From contig NC_088651.1 in the NCBI RefSeq assembly GCF_964019385.1, forward strand, positions 6,083,696 to 6,147,695: 64,000 bases of DNA, given 5' to 3'. A program made the translations under genes and the position numbers. Below the pieces are notes generated by a model. It ran no database searches and was not told where the DNA came from. It saw only the letters and a list, made by a program, of their open reading frames with translations. The stretch is from Sycon ciliatum (Eukaryota; Porifera; Calcarea; Leucosolenida; Sycettidae). The stretch's first letter is position 1. Each line of letters begins with the position of its first letter. Below, piece after piece: positions 13,201 to 24,125 of the stretch.

Positions 13201-14194
13201 AACAGCTGGTCAAACTGGACCATTGGCTGGCGCGGCAGCCTGCGAAGGTCAACTCTGTCCATCGGCTGGATGATAGGACCTTCGATGATCGGTACGTTCC
13301 CCATGTCGGTCGTGCCAGGAGTTGCAGTGGCAGTGGCAGTGCGTGGGGTGTTTGATTGTCTGCCGTTGGTGATGTTGAAGCAACTCCTGATGGCTTCTTC
13401 CTTGCGTGCGTCATTTTCACTTGGAAACTGTACCATCTGGTAGGGCTGCGTGACAGCTATTGCAAGCCGCCGTGTTTGCCAGGCAAGCGATCCTTTGCAG
13501 CCGTACCACGCATACTTGAATCGAAGAAGCTTGAGAGGGTTGTTCGGGTCGAGTTGCTTGGGATGCCGCTTCAGGTTGCCGAACTTCTCCTTGAACACGA
13601 TCCTGGTGCCATTCCTGGAACGGCGCATTCCCGCTGCATCTCGATCCCATGGCCAGTCGTGATCAGTGAATGCCAGTAGGACAGAGTCGGACGCATCCAT
13701 CGTAAGGTTGAGAAGTTGACAAGCCGTGCTGATGGGCTCATGTTCGTGCAGGTTAAGGACAAGGTACGCTTCACCCGTCGTGTCTGTGACGTTGTCCACA
13801 AAGCACAGGACGCTGGACCCTGGCTCCACGTCGACCAGGTGTGCCAGAGATTTGCCGTCGGCAATCTGGTGGCCATGCAGGATGCCTTCGATGCATTCTC
13901 GGTTCCCGGCCATGACCAGCACCTTCAGGTTTGTGTACTTCATTGCGGATGCAGTGCCGTCGTCGTCTGCTGGCTGCTGCCCGTCGACTGCCTGCCCTCC
14001 TAGCTTGCTGGTACACTTGCCGACCTTCTCCAGGGCAATGCGCAAGTACCTGATGGCATCCCGGTCCACCAGTATCGGTGGCGTTTCCACGATGGCAGGC
14101 CCCGGCCTAGTGAAGTCCAGCTTGATGGCATGCTCCTCTTTGCCCAGTGCCGTCGAGTACCACAGTCGCTTGGCGGTTTTCTGGCTCTTGCCAA
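4213..14194 (-). CDS. giant 10-kb exon: Cys/His-rich repeat region of a CARD-containing protein
   Basis: An open frame of 9,982 bases runs without a stop. The 5' edge is a good acceptor (TTGTTCCCTCTGCAG, exon starts TT GGC AAG), which enters in phase 1 and matches the phase-1 exit of the CARD-like exon at 18821. The first 850 or so residues show no domain I recognise. From about 11.68 kb the protein becomes densely Cys/His-rich, with repeating pairs such as HxC-x3-C, CP-x-C and DH-x-GxH. Eight copies of H-x-x-[FY]-W, mostly followed by F-x-DP and CP-x3-C, lie near 10580, 9520, 8470, 7810, 6850, 5765, 4870 and 4250, spaced about 620-1090 bases apart. The pattern implies serial zinc binding. 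The apparent stop TAA lies inside AAA|GTAAGTAC, a near-perfect donor, and the last repeat is cut about 13 residues after its motif. The exon therefore probably splices onward in phase 2. Function is unknown. Confidence 0.85.
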
Positions 14195-14299
14195 CTGCAG
14201 AGGGAACAAGCAACGCACGCAAAGACAGACACAAAGTATAAATATACAAGCCGGAATCCACTGAGTGTCGGATGCAGTGCACATACCGCACACTGTCAG

Positions 14300-15486
14300 C
14301 TCAGTTCTTAGATATATGCAAAAGTGCCATTCATGCTCGACAACGGGATGGGTAGAGGGGACAGGCTTGGTTGGAGATAAAAAATAATACATTACGGTCA
14401 TCAAAATATGAGCCGCGCCAAGCTAAAAAGTGGCTTCGTGTTTTGCCAACAAATCGAGAAAATCACCAAAATGTCACAGTTGGCAAATTTTACTCGAGTG
14501 CGATCGCGAAAATATTCACTTTCAAGTTTGCAAGCGGATGAAGAGAGAAGCCTTTTATGTTTGAGCAACACTTCTTCAGTGTTCCCTCTGTCATCGTTGT
14601 GGGGATTCCTCAGCGCTGCCAGAGATCGTAATGGAGCTTCTGAGAGAGAATGTGGAGGTGAGCCGGATAACATTCTGTATCCGTGTGCGCCATAACCTAC
14701 TTGACGAGGAAGAGTCGCTCATTCATAGTGGCTGTGCTTCTTATCGTGGTCACGACTAGAGCGGCGAGTGTAGCTATGGGGAGACGTCTACAAGCCTTCT
14801 GACTATCATTCTGACAAGCAGCCTGGTGAGTTGGCTCTTCCTGCGATCATTTTTTTGTTTGTTTCACTTTGTTTCGGCTACCTTCAATTTAGTGTTCATG
14901 ACATGACGTACTGGATTCCAAAATTTCCTCGTTTCAAGGAAATAGTGCCACACAACGAAGCGATGCATTGACTCTACCTGCTAGCATATTGTCCCGTGGC
15001 GCCTTCTACCAGTATCCTTGGCAGGGAAGGAGAATGACATGGACTAGGACGGACAAAGAACCAGTGCCACGTGTTAGCGATGTGCGGTCTACTGGACCTA
15101 TATGTAGGTGCGAGAGCACTACACCAATGGACCTAGATCTCTGGCACAGCACCACGAGCTACATGAAAGGATTAATTCATCCTGGCATAGGTGATTGGAG
15201 AGAGTATGACGGACCGTCTTGGTAAGATGCGACGTTCCCCAACGCAGCGAAACATATAGTCACAACATCATGATGAAGGATATGAAAATTCGTATTGCGT
15301 GATAAAATGGCATGAGTCATGATGAAAATTTAATGTAGATCTGTTATTTCTTCTTTCTTGGATCTTCTAATTAGAACACAAGTGCTCATTCTTCCTGTAT
15401 TGCTTGCACACCTGCTAAGCTTTGTCTCTACTTGGTGTCCCATGTTTTCTTGGAGTTTGGGAAGGTCTTGGAATCCTTAAATGTCA
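14300..15486. other. intron sequence, no exon seen
   Basis: Lies between the giant exon and the next exon of the same gene at 18821. Short open frames occur on both strands, but none has matching splice sites or protein-like composition that I can support. Confidence 0.5.
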
Positions 15487-15617
15487 TTGATACCAGGCAC
15501 TCGCGCTATTCCGCCGACTTAACTTGACACTTGACTGACTCACGACTGCCACCCAGAGCACACGAGAAGTCCATCGAACCTTCGACTCGACAAACCTGCA
15601 AGAAAGCACCACTCCCT

Positions 15618-15663
15618 GCTCAATACACAGTGTTTCGAGGAATTCACCCCTCATCAGTTGAGC
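15618..15663 (-). ncRNA. hammerhead ribozyme (type I), minus copy
   Basis: In order on the minus strand: stem I strand GCTCAA (15663-15658), core CTGATGA (15657-15651), stem II hairpin at 15650-15637, core GAAA (15636-15633), mini stem-loop III CACTGTG, then UA and the stem I return strand TTGAGC (15623-15618), which pairs perfectly with GCTCAA. The predicted cut follows GUA at 15624. Stem II here is GGGG/CCTC with one wobble. All invariant core bases are present. Confidence 0.88.
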
Positions 15664-16173
15664 TTGAGTAGGCTGAGGAAGATTGTGCCTGAAGAGCACC
15701 ACTTATATAGTGCTCTCCAGGCACAAACATCACCAGGGATACAAACTTACAGAGACGCTCCGTTTCCAGCGCGACAAACACCCCGTGAACACCAGATAGC
15801 AGCGTGAGTCAGTGTCGCTCCTGGACGGTGAGACAGACGTCGAGGACCCTCGGTCATTCGCAACGCTGTCACCTCCAAACCAACTAGTCGCAAGCCCGCG
15901 CTGGGCACAACAGTACGAAGTAGTGGTTGCGACTTCGGCGATGATTTGTAAGAAAGGGTTTGCTCCCCACACCGGAGCTCGCGCTATTCCGCCGACTTTA
16001 CTTGACACTTGACTGACTCACACACTGACTCAAGCTGCCATCTGGTGTTCACGAGGTGTTTGTCGCGCTGGAAACGGAGCGTCTCTGTAAGTTTGTATCC
16101 CTGGTGATGTTTGTGCCTGGAGAGCACTATATAAGTGGTGCTCTTCAGGCACAATCTTCCTCAGCCTACTCAA

Positions 16174-16219
16174 GCTCAACTGATGAGAGGTGAATTCCTC
16201 GAAACACTGTGTATTGAGC
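16174..16219 (+). ncRNA. hammerhead ribozyme (type I), plus copy
   Basis: Stem I GCTCAA (16174-16179) pairs with TTGAGC (16214-16219). The core is CTGATGA (16180-16186), stem II is GAGG/CCTC with loop TGAATT (16187-16200), then GAAA (16201-16204), short stem III CACTGTG (16205-16211) and the cut site GUA (after 16213). Every conserved core position fits. Relative to the minus copy, a single base change makes stem II fully paired. Confidence 0.92.
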
Positions 16220-16429
16220 AGGGAGTGGTGCTTTCTTGCAGGTTTGCCGAGTCGAAGGTTCGATGGACTTCTTGTGTGCTTTGGGTGGCAGTCGTGAGTC
16301 AGTCAAGTGTCGAGTAAAGGCGGCGGAATAGCGCGAGCTCCGGTGTGGGGAGCAAACCCTTTCTTACAAATTATCGCCGAAGTCGCAACCACTACTTCGT
16401 GTTAGCTGCACCGGGGTTTAAGCCCTTTT

Positions 16430-16630
16430 GGGCCCAATTTTCACGGTTCACATCAGACTCGGCTAGAGGCCGAGTTTTCCGCATCCATAGAAACACCACC
16501 ACCCTTCAAGGATCAAGGCACAGATGCAGCTCCTACTAATGCGGTGGGAGGTGAGTAGATCAGCTCACTAGCAAGTGGTCAAAGACCGAAAATCCAATTC
16601 ACTGCATCCATGTTTTCCAGCCGTTCGACA
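16430..16630 (-). mobile_element. tRNA-derived SINE, headless copy
   Basis: Shares body phrases with the SINE copies at 19782-20092 and 27890-28195 (reverse of GTTTTCCGCATCC, GCGCAGATGCAGCT-like, AAAGTGGTCAAAGACCGAAAATC). The tRNA-like head with promoter boxes is missing. Confidence 0.6.
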
Positions 16631-16656
16631 CACAGTTAAATATAATTTGGGCCCGA

Positions 16657-16847
16657 TACAGTCAACTTCGTTTATAACGACATTCGGCGGGGCATCAAAA
16701 ATGTGTCCTTATTCGCGAAGTGGCGTTATACCCGAAGTCTCATTATATGTATTACAGTTAGATGGGACTTTGCTCTGGGCATGGACATTCTGTCGTTATT
16801 CGCGAATTGTCGTTATATCCGCAGTCGTTATTAGCGAAGTTGACTGT
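16657..16847. mobile_element. MITE with ACAGTCAACTTCG / CGAAGTTGACTGT ends
   Basis: The terminal inverted repeats are about 13-20 bases, and the interior is rich in GTTATA and CGCGAA phrases. This is a pogo/Tc1-like non-autonomous element without coding capacity. Confidence 0.65.
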
Positions 16848-16859
16848 ATTTAAAAACAA

Positions 16860-18820
16860 AATTGACATTCGGAGTATACGCCGCACGTGAGAATTTGATT
16901 TTTGGCGACCTATGTTTTAAAGTGGGTACCGGTACATACAAGGCGTTACAAGTGGTTAAAAAGTTTCTGAAACACGACTGAAGTTCTGGCAAAAATGCTA
17001 GTTTGTCCTACACTCCGAGCTGACAAGATGACTGGTTACTCATGCTGCCCTCTGTTGCCCCGGCATGCGTTCAACCAGATACAACAGCAACTCGTAACAG
17101 TATGAGACCAAGAACTTTCTCCTCTGAGATAAAACTGCAAGAACAAAAACTGTAAACTGCTTCCTACAGTTCAAAACTGACAACTAAAAAACTTCAAAGG
17201 CATGGAAGTATACATTCTAGAATGACCAAAGCGAGAGCGCAATCGCAGCCTGCGAGTATCCACAGGACTGTGCACAAATGCAAAGACGAGTGAATATATT
17301 ACGACTAGATAGCATGGAGACAGCACATGCATCAAACGATACGCTACTTGAATCTCAGACAATGCAAAGGTTGAGACTGGCCTGCGGTAACAATAGTCAA
17401 TACATCAGGCGCCAGCAGCATGCACTAGAATAAAAGGAATGAAACCTGAGTACAATGAAAGGTCATGCAAGATTCACCACAAGCTGGGAATAACAGTTAT
17501 TCCAGAACAATGACATTGCACAGGCTTTGTGCTGGTGCAAGGATGCACTACAAGTACATGAACAGTAGTCGAATGACAATGTAAGTCCGTAAGGCATGTG
17601 ATGGCCATTAGTGCGCTGTAGCGCTGATCGCACAGATTTTGAAGAAATACCTGACACCAGAAACAGTGGTACAGGAGGCGCATCCATTGAAAACAAACCT
17701 TGGAGCTTTTACAAGAAAAAGTTGGCAACGATGTCAAAAATTACGCTCTTGAATTTTCGAATCTATTTTGCTCTTTCTTTCCACACATGAGTAGTAAATT
17801 GCCATGCTCCGGGTTCGTTGTACCTGTTACTTTCATGTCCTTAGTCAATTTATCAGACAACTGATATTGTCGAGCCACAGTATCTCCTTTTGTCCCTAGG
17901 TGGAACTCATTCACTCACTGTGACAGCTTAGCCAAGAGACCCGGGATATTTAGCAAAGATAAAACTTGACCAGAAGAAACACGGAACCGAGGCGCAAAAC
18001 GAGGGGCTAAAAAAGTGAGGTAACTTGGATTGGTGCACAGACAGAGGTTGCTTGGCTGCACTGCTTTGTCGTAAGAAGCTGTGACCCCCTCGCTCTTGTA
18101 CCCTGCTTTTCAGTTTAGTTTTGACTGTGCTCAATAGCCAACCAACAGAGGTTTCAGAACCAAACAGTCATAGTGGTCAAATGAGATCCACACAGGGATA
18201 AAAGGAGGCAGAAATTTAGCCATGTCCACTAATGCTTGATCGGTACAGACATCGACACCAATTTTTTACGGCTCACGGCAAAGTCAGTGGAACATTGAGC
18301 TTTTCGCAGGAGGACTATCACCGTCAAGAAGCAAGGCGTACATCCAACTCCCATTCGAAGAATGATGCAATGACATTTTGTTGTTTGTTGTTTGTATTCT
18401 TTATTTAGAGTGGGAAGTCCAAAATAGGCCCTAGCCTAATAACAATGGTCCCACTAGTGAGGGAGTTCTGTATATCTGTGGATAAGACATCTTATCACCA
18501 TTGCATGTTCTGGTTTTGTTCGCTTACCCGGATCAGTCTCCTACATACTATCGGATGCGCCGCACGTGTTCTTTATTTTACGCTGAATGGACTATAGTGT
18601 ATTCTCGACTGGTAGTGTTGAAATCACATGGGTATGGGGGGGGGGGAGCAAGGCATGGCACACTATCTTTCCAACATCAACGAAGAAAGAGAAAGGCAGA
18701 GAAAGGAAGAGAGCAGCAAGAATGAATGAAACAGACAGACAGACACACAGCCAGATTCAAGTCGACAGAAAGACACATCCATAAAATTCAAAGGTAGCAA
18801 GGCTATGTACATGTACGTAC
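16860..18820. other. intron sequence, no exon seen
   Basis: Part of the intron between the fourth CARD-like exon (ending 18821) and the giant exon. Apart from a poly-G tract near 18637 and scattered short frames I see nothing interpretable. Confidence 0.5.
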
Positions 18821-19091
18821 CTCCTTCGAAATGCTGCTGTAGCAGGTCCTTAGCAATGTCCTTGACCTTTCCAGGTTGTTTGTACAGAATATACAGGAAG
18901 TCCTTCTGCTGCGTTTCCGACTTGTGCTGCATCAAGTCCAGCAGGTAGCCAGCCTGATCGACTGGGTCCTTTCCTCTCTCTTCAATGTCGGTTTTCTGAC
19001 TGAAGCTGACCACGTCTTTGGTTCTGAGGTCGGTGAGGAAATCTCGTACCAGCATGCATTGACTCAAGTCGTGCAGGTTCGGGTAGATGAT
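18821..19091 (-). CDS. CARD-like exon 4 of the CARD/Cys-His gene
   Basis: The exon has acceptor TTTGCCCAG|ATC ATC TAC and donor GGAG|GTACGTAC, is 271 bases long, and enters in phase 0 and leaves in phase 1. It encodes a helical domain of about 90 residues. Its pattern (VRDFLTDLR, then YLLDLM, then FLYILYKQ) resembles helices of the caspase recruitment domain, a death-fold that binds other CARDs. Its phase-1 end joins exactly to the phase-1 start of the giant exon at 14194. I infer CARD from pattern only. DED or DEATH are alternatives within the same fold. Confidence 0.75.
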
Positions 19092-19239
19092 CTGGGCAAA
19101 GGTATTCGCATTGCAAATCGATAGGAGGTCAATGATGCTCAAGCATAGCAGTAGTGATGTGCCACGAGCCAAATATTCGCCATGAATAATTTTTCAGAAA
19201 TATCAGCACCCGTTTCTGGAGGAATATTCATGCCCCCCC

Positions 19240-19262
19240 CCCACACACACACACATACACAC
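19240..19262. repeat. CA microsatellite
   Basis: Short (CA)n tract after a C-run in the intron upstream of the fourth CARD-like exon. A second (CA)n lies at about 19541-19570. Confidence 0.7.
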
Positions 19263-19454
19263 ACCACCACCATTCAACAATTTCCTGTGAAACTACACAG
19301 GGTGCTGAAGTTGCCACTTCTTCGAAGAAGATTCCAATAGTTTTCCCACATCATAGAACACTTCTACTATTCATGTTGAAATTGAGTACGCCGTGGCTAA
19401 GGAAAAAAATCTTTGAAAAGATTTACCTGCATATATGTGCACTCTTGGACTTAC

Positions 19455-19491
19455 CTTCCGATACATCTCTTTCCCCGGATCTTGACGGGCC
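19455..19491 (-). CDS. short linker exon (37 bases) of the CARD/Cys-His gene
   Basis: The acceptor has a good pyrimidine tract (CTGTTTGTCTGTATGTACTACCAG) and the donor is CGGAAG|GTAAGT. The exon enters in phase 2 and leaves in phase 0, so it fits between the exon ending at 21864 (phase 2) and the CARD-like exon starting at 19091 (phase 0). It encodes a basic hydrophilic linker (ARQDPGKEMYRK). Its place in the gene is supported by matching phases on both sides. Confidence 0.6.
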
Positions 19492-19539
19492 CTGGTAGTA
19501 CATACAGACAAACAGATCACAGGTACACACACATATACA

Positions 19540-19573
<34 letters not shown>

Positions 19574-19781
19574 TTATATCACAAAGGAAACCGATGTGTA
19601 GCTTGCTGAATTGGCTGACTCACCATGTTTCTATGCTGACAAGTTTCAGGGAAAACTGGTGTCAGGTGCCATCACATGCGCCCTCTAAGTGAATGACCGT
19701 AGCCTTATGCACAAAATCAATTCCCAATAAATAACCCCTAAGCCTACATTAGTTCACATTATTTAAAATAATAAAATTCCA

Positions 19782-20092
19782 TGGTTTGCTTGAGACTCGG
19801 TCAGACTGAGTTTTCTGCATCCGTAGGAGCGCCACCACACTGCAAAGATCAAAGGCGCAGATGCAGCTCCTAAAGCGGTGGGATGTGAGTAGGTCAGCCC
19901 ACCAGCAAAGTGGTCTAAGACCGAAAATCCCATTCACTGCATCCCTGTTTCCCTCCTGCCAAGCCACGAGCTCCCAAATAACTGTGGGTCGCAGCACAGC
20001 TGGAAAACATCATTCCGCTTCCAAGCAGGACTTGAACCTGGCGCCCTCCGTTTCTCAAGCATGGTCTCAGACCATCCCACTATGCCTGCCTG
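19782..20092 (-). mobile_element. tRNA-derived SINE, near-full copy
   Basis: Read on the minus strand, it begins with a tRNA-like head containing GCATAGTGGGATGGTCTGAG (A-box-like) and GGTTCAAGTCC (a perfect RNA polymerase III B box). A conserved body and an A/T-rich tail follow. Related copies lie at 16430-16630, 27890-28195 and 43872-44130. Confidence 0.8.
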
Positions 20093-20132
20093 CTCGTTTT
20101 GCTTCAACTGCTTCAACAGACTTGGCATCCCT

Positions 20133-21845
20133 GTACATAGTTCACGTGTACAGGTAGGTCACGTGACTAGCTAGTCACATGACCTACCTGTACATAGTTC
20201 ACATGTACAGATAGGTCACGTGACCAGCTAGTCATGTGACCTACCTGTACATAGTTCACATGTACAGATAGGTCACGTGACCAGCTAGTCATGTGACCTA
20301 CCTGTACATAGTTCACATGTACAGGTAGGTAATGTGACTAGCTAGTGACGTGACCTACCTGTACATAGTTCACATGTACAGCAGGGGCGTACGCCGCTCG
20401 TCTCCAGGAGTGGTTCCCATGCCAACTGATGAACCAACATTCCACACAATTGAAGTGCTGTTTTTCGTATCCTACGGAGTTTCTGCATATTCTCTTCAGA
20501 CTGGGTGAAATTAACATCCACAAGCTGCTGGAAGATGTCATTGCTATGCATTTTTGATTTTAAAAGACTGAACTTTCCCCGTTTTATGGATGTTTTGTTC
20601 AGCACGACAATTGCATGCAGTCTTGAAAGCGGGCTTAGTAAGTTTCGAATCATCTGGAGCAAACATCACACAGGGCAAGCAGAAGCCACCATTGCACGCT
20701 GGTCAAAAGACTACACAGGGTAACTCCTCCAACAAGGATAGTTGAAAGCGGTGCTGTTTGCCATCCGTCTGGACACGCCCTGGAAATGAAATCCTTCGCC
20801 TTCGGTGGCGCACAATGATTGTCGATGACGGAAATCTTTTCCGTGTCCGGCAAATTTCGGGGGACTGGATTCCACTGTGGACGTAGACTTTCAGAATATC
20901 CCTTCCAACACATATCCCTTCCAACACGCTCCCATGTCACTGAAGTAAGTTTTGGATGATCCAGCAGCTCTACAGCTTCGCCGACGATTTCTTCCTCAGC
21001 GCTGCTCGTTGCATGCAGACTTCGCTTGCAAGTCAGGTGCGTCTGCATTCTCATCTATCGCTTGACCTGAATGGAGCGCTGGCCCTCTGGATGTTGACAC
21101 TTCATTTTTCTTTTCCACAAAGCGAAAGCATCGTCGAAAACACGACCAACTTTGTCAAAACAAACTGCAAAGGAAAATTTGACTCGGAGATCGAGGAATC
21201 CGGCGATGTAAAGTAGCGACTTTGTTGAGCCCAGTTCAGTCAGTAGACCCATGGCCCAGTCTACGCTGTGTCCCAGTCCCAGCACCACCTTTACACCTGG
21301 GCTAGATCAGGCGGACTCCAGGCATGCACTGCGAGCGCTGGGCCTAGGGACCGGCGGATTATGCTCGAAAAGGTGGCAGATTCTGCTCGAAAAGCAGTGA
21401 AATTGGCAGAACCATACAAACCTTATGGCGGGCAATTCCTCGGATTCTGCTCCATTTCTTTATCCACATACCAAACATGCATGAAACTTACCAGAAAAAG
21501 TACCGAATTCTGCCAATTTTTCTGCCGGCAGAATCCGCTGGACCCTAGCTGGGCCTGGGCCTGGATCAAAAAATTCTCCGTACCCATATCGAATTTTTTT
21601 TACTGGTTCCCGGGCATCCCGGGAACCGCCCTATGCACGCCCCTGTACAGGTAGGTCACATGACTAGCTAGTCATGTGACATACCTGTACATAGTTCACG
21701 TGTACAGGTAGGTTATGTGACTAGCTAGTCACGTGACCTGCCTGTACATGGTTCACGTGTACAGGTAGGTCACGTGACTAGCTAGTCATGTGACCTACCT
21801 GTACATAGTTCACGTGTACAGGTAGGCCACGTGACTAACTAGGCT
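20133..21845. mobile_element. 1.7-kb element bracketed by clusters of a 57-bp palindromic repeat
   Basis: The left cluster (about 20133-20385) and the right cluster (about 21640-21840) are tandem copies of a unit containing ACAGGTAGGTCACGTGACTAGC followed by its own reverse complement. The left units are spaced 57 bases apart. The 1.25 kb between them has no confident gene. Two clusters of the same palindrome at both ends suggest a DNA transposon with complex ends, or two insertions of the palindrome. No transposase is seen. Confidence 0.6.
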
Positions 21846-21863
21846 AACTCAGAGAAGACTTAC

Positions 21864-21909
21864 TTTCTTTTGCGCTTCATTCTAGTGTCCAATTTCTCCA
21901 GGTAGCCGT
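21864..21909 (-). CDS. short linker exon (46 bases) of the CARD/Cys-His gene
   Basis: Acceptor CACGTGATAG|AC GGC TAC; donor AAAGAAA|GTAAGT. It enters in phase 1 and leaves in phase 2, fitting between the phase-1 end of the CARD-like exon at 22780 and the phase-2 start of the exon at 19491. It encodes a charged stretch ending KRKRK across the junction, possibly a nuclear localisation-like basic cluster. The acceptor pyrimidine tract is only moderate. Confidence 0.5.
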
Positions 21910-21947
21910 CTATCACGTGGCCACACACAAGCACGAACACACGCATG

Positions 21948-21993
21948 CGCGCATGCACGCACACACACACATACACAGACACATGCATGCATA

Positions 21994-22032
<39 letters not shown>

Positions 22033-22038
22033 ATACAT
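21948..22038. repeat. CA/CATG microsatellite
   Basis: Interrupted (CA)n with CATGCATG phrases, directly after the short linker exon. Confidence 0.85.
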
Positions 22039-22779
22039 AATGCCTCCATATTCCTCGGTTCAATGTCATGCTTAGAAGAGTGCCAGCCGATTTGAAGCAA
22101 AACCAGTGAAGCCAGCAGTTTCAGCTGGGATTGTGGGGCGCTGCTCGGAAGTGCTACTCCCACAAGGTATTGCAGAAGCTCATACAGGAAGTATGTGCGT
22201 GTGTGGGGGGGGGGGGGGGAGGGGGAGGGCAATGCCACATTACTAGACCACTTGAATGTACATGCCTGCAATGGAATATATACATTGAGGAACCAGAGCA
22301 GCAAAAGCTTCATTGACTGCCCGCTGTTAGCTGAGAAATGGGTATCCAAATGGAGCATATCACACGGCCATCCGTTCATCACGGCCTATGCCCGCGCGCC
22401 ACAATTAACAAGTCATAACAGCTACTGTCAATGCCCACCACACAGTGCGAAAGGTGTGCGTATGGATCAACAGCACCCAGACACAAACATGGTCACCTGC
22501 CACCAATCCAACCATATTCTCAAACGTATTGCAAAAAAGGAGCTGGGAAGCATACACCATGCCTGCCAACAATCCCGTTTTTGGCCGCGACCGTCCCAGT
22601 ATCGAGGGTGGTAATAGGCACCCAAACGTGTATTTTTCACATGCCTCACAGGTACACTTGTACACATTTTCATAGCTAGGTATGTGATTGTCCCGATGTC
22701 AGGTTTGCAAAGGTTGGCAGGCCTGATACACTTCACCAGGAAAATCTGCCTAGCAGCAAGGCACAAGCCGTACACTCAC

Positions 22780-23059
22780 CGGGAAGGCTGAATTCGACGT
22801 TCGCCAGCTGACGGAGTTTGTTTGCCTTGGACATCAAGTCCAGTTCATTTAGGGCATCCAAGAACACCGCGAAGCTTTCCTCTCCTTTGCGCTCATAGAC
22901 TCTGAGCAGCGCTTTGAACCTAAGAAAGTCGGTGTGTTGAGACTCAATCTCGTTGCGTTCCTCGATGGAGATTTCAAGGTCAAAGCGCATTTTTTGCAGT
23001 AGGCGCTTCCACTGGGATGCCATTAGCTTATTGAGATCTTCTTCTTCTTTTCTGACGAC
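22780..23059 (-). CDS. CARD-like exon 3 of the CARD/Cys-His gene
   Basis: Acceptor GTTACTGTTAACAG|GTC GTC AGA; donor CTTCCCG|GTGAGTG. The exon is 280 bases, phase 0 to phase 1, the same phases as the other three CARD-like exons. The product is an all-helical region of about 93 residues with heptad-like hydrophobic spacing (WKRLLQKM, FLRFKALLRVYERKG, FAVFLDALNELD). The segment around ERKG followed by F-x-x-FLDAL closely follows the end of a CARD. Its starting residues V-V-R-K parallel V-A-R-K in the exon at 30351. Confidence 0.78.
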
Positions 23060-23107
23060 CTGTTAACAGTAACAAACAGTGCAGAGTTCCTCTGATGTGA
23101 TAAAGTA

Positions 23108-23368
23108 TTACCGGGTTTTCCAGATTATTACCATGTTTTCCGTAGTATTACCATGTTTTCCAGAGTATTACCGGGTTTTCCAGAGTATTAACGGGTTTTC
23201 CAGAGTATTTCCGGGTTTTCCATAGTATTACCTGGTTTTCCAGAGTATTACCGGGTTTTCCAGAGTATTACCGGATTTTCCAGAGTATTACCGGGTTTTC
23301 CAGAGTATTACCGGGTTTTCCAGAGTATTACCGGGTTTTCCAGAGTATTACAGGGTTTTCCAGAGTAT
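23108..23368. repeat. 20-bp tandem repeat, about 13 copies
   Basis: The unit is AGTATTACCGGGTTTTCCAG with single-base variants. It starts 50 bases upstream of the CARD-like exon 3 acceptor, in the intron. The unit resembles a transposon terminus of the TTTTCCRGAGTATA type seen at 58744. Confidence 0.9.
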
Positions 23369-24125
23369 AAGTCACACTTCAAATACTCATAACTCACCCC
23401 GGAAAAGTCTTATACTACGGTGGGCAAATGAGCCATGAAATAACAAGGTAGATGGCTGTATTGCTTACACGCCAGGGTGGCCTACTCTCCGGAACATTTG
23501 GTAGCTAAAAGGTTTTCAGCTGTATAATGTAGGACAACAATGTGATATGAACCATAAACACTGAGATATCTACAGGCAGAAAGATGCAGAGAGAGTTACA
23601 GAGAGACGTTGAGAGTTCGATGCCGGATGGTTATGAACACACGCGGTTTTTCTTTTCTTTCACATGCTTCTGACTTGTCTTCTATCCTTTCGGCTAGATA
23701 GTAGCGACCAGTATCTGAGCACTGAAAACTCATTACTAGCCTCATTTGGTCAATTTATCTCAGCACTATTTGCCATGGGGCTTGCTGTGGCGTTGCAGCC
23801 ATCGATTCTGGAGATGGGTGTCCATATTTTCATTATTTTTGTAAGGTTTTGTTTCTCAGGTGAGAGACAGCCAGATACAGGACAAATATATGAGGAAACG
23901 TAGAGAAGGGGAGGCAAAGAGGCACCGGGCCAGAGACACTAAGAGAAAGAGAAGTATTAGAGGTAAGGCAGGGGAGAAGACAATAATATTATGTCAATCA
24001 TCCACATTCACCACCCGCATGAAAATACAAGTGATTTATCCGATGTCACGGAAGGGAACCATGGTTCCAGCCAATCAGCATCCGATTTGAGCGGGATATA
24101 TACAGCGATACACCCCGCTGGGGTA

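Larger units (their letters stand above)
15487..16410. mobile_element. inverted pair of promoter-bearing LTR-like repeats with hammerhead ribozymes (Penelope/retrozyme type)
   Basis: About 370 bases at 16040-16410 (plus) reappear inverted at 15487-15800, and a further inverted piece of the same unit lies at about 15917-16020. Each of the two main copies has a TATA box (TATATAAG at 16128-16135; mirror at 15702-15709) and then a complete hammerhead ribozyme about 40 bases downstream. A terminal repeat carrying a promoter plus a type I hammerhead with a very short stem III is the known design of Penelope-like element pLTRs and of retrozymes. No reverse transcriptase remains. A decayed relative lies at 61617-61795. 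Confidence 0.75.

Noticed and set aside
15487-16410. Ordinary gypsy-type LTR retrotransposon
   Set aside because: The copies are inverted, no coding region or primer-binding site is seen, and each carries a hammerhead ribozyme, which points to Penelope or retrozyme elements.
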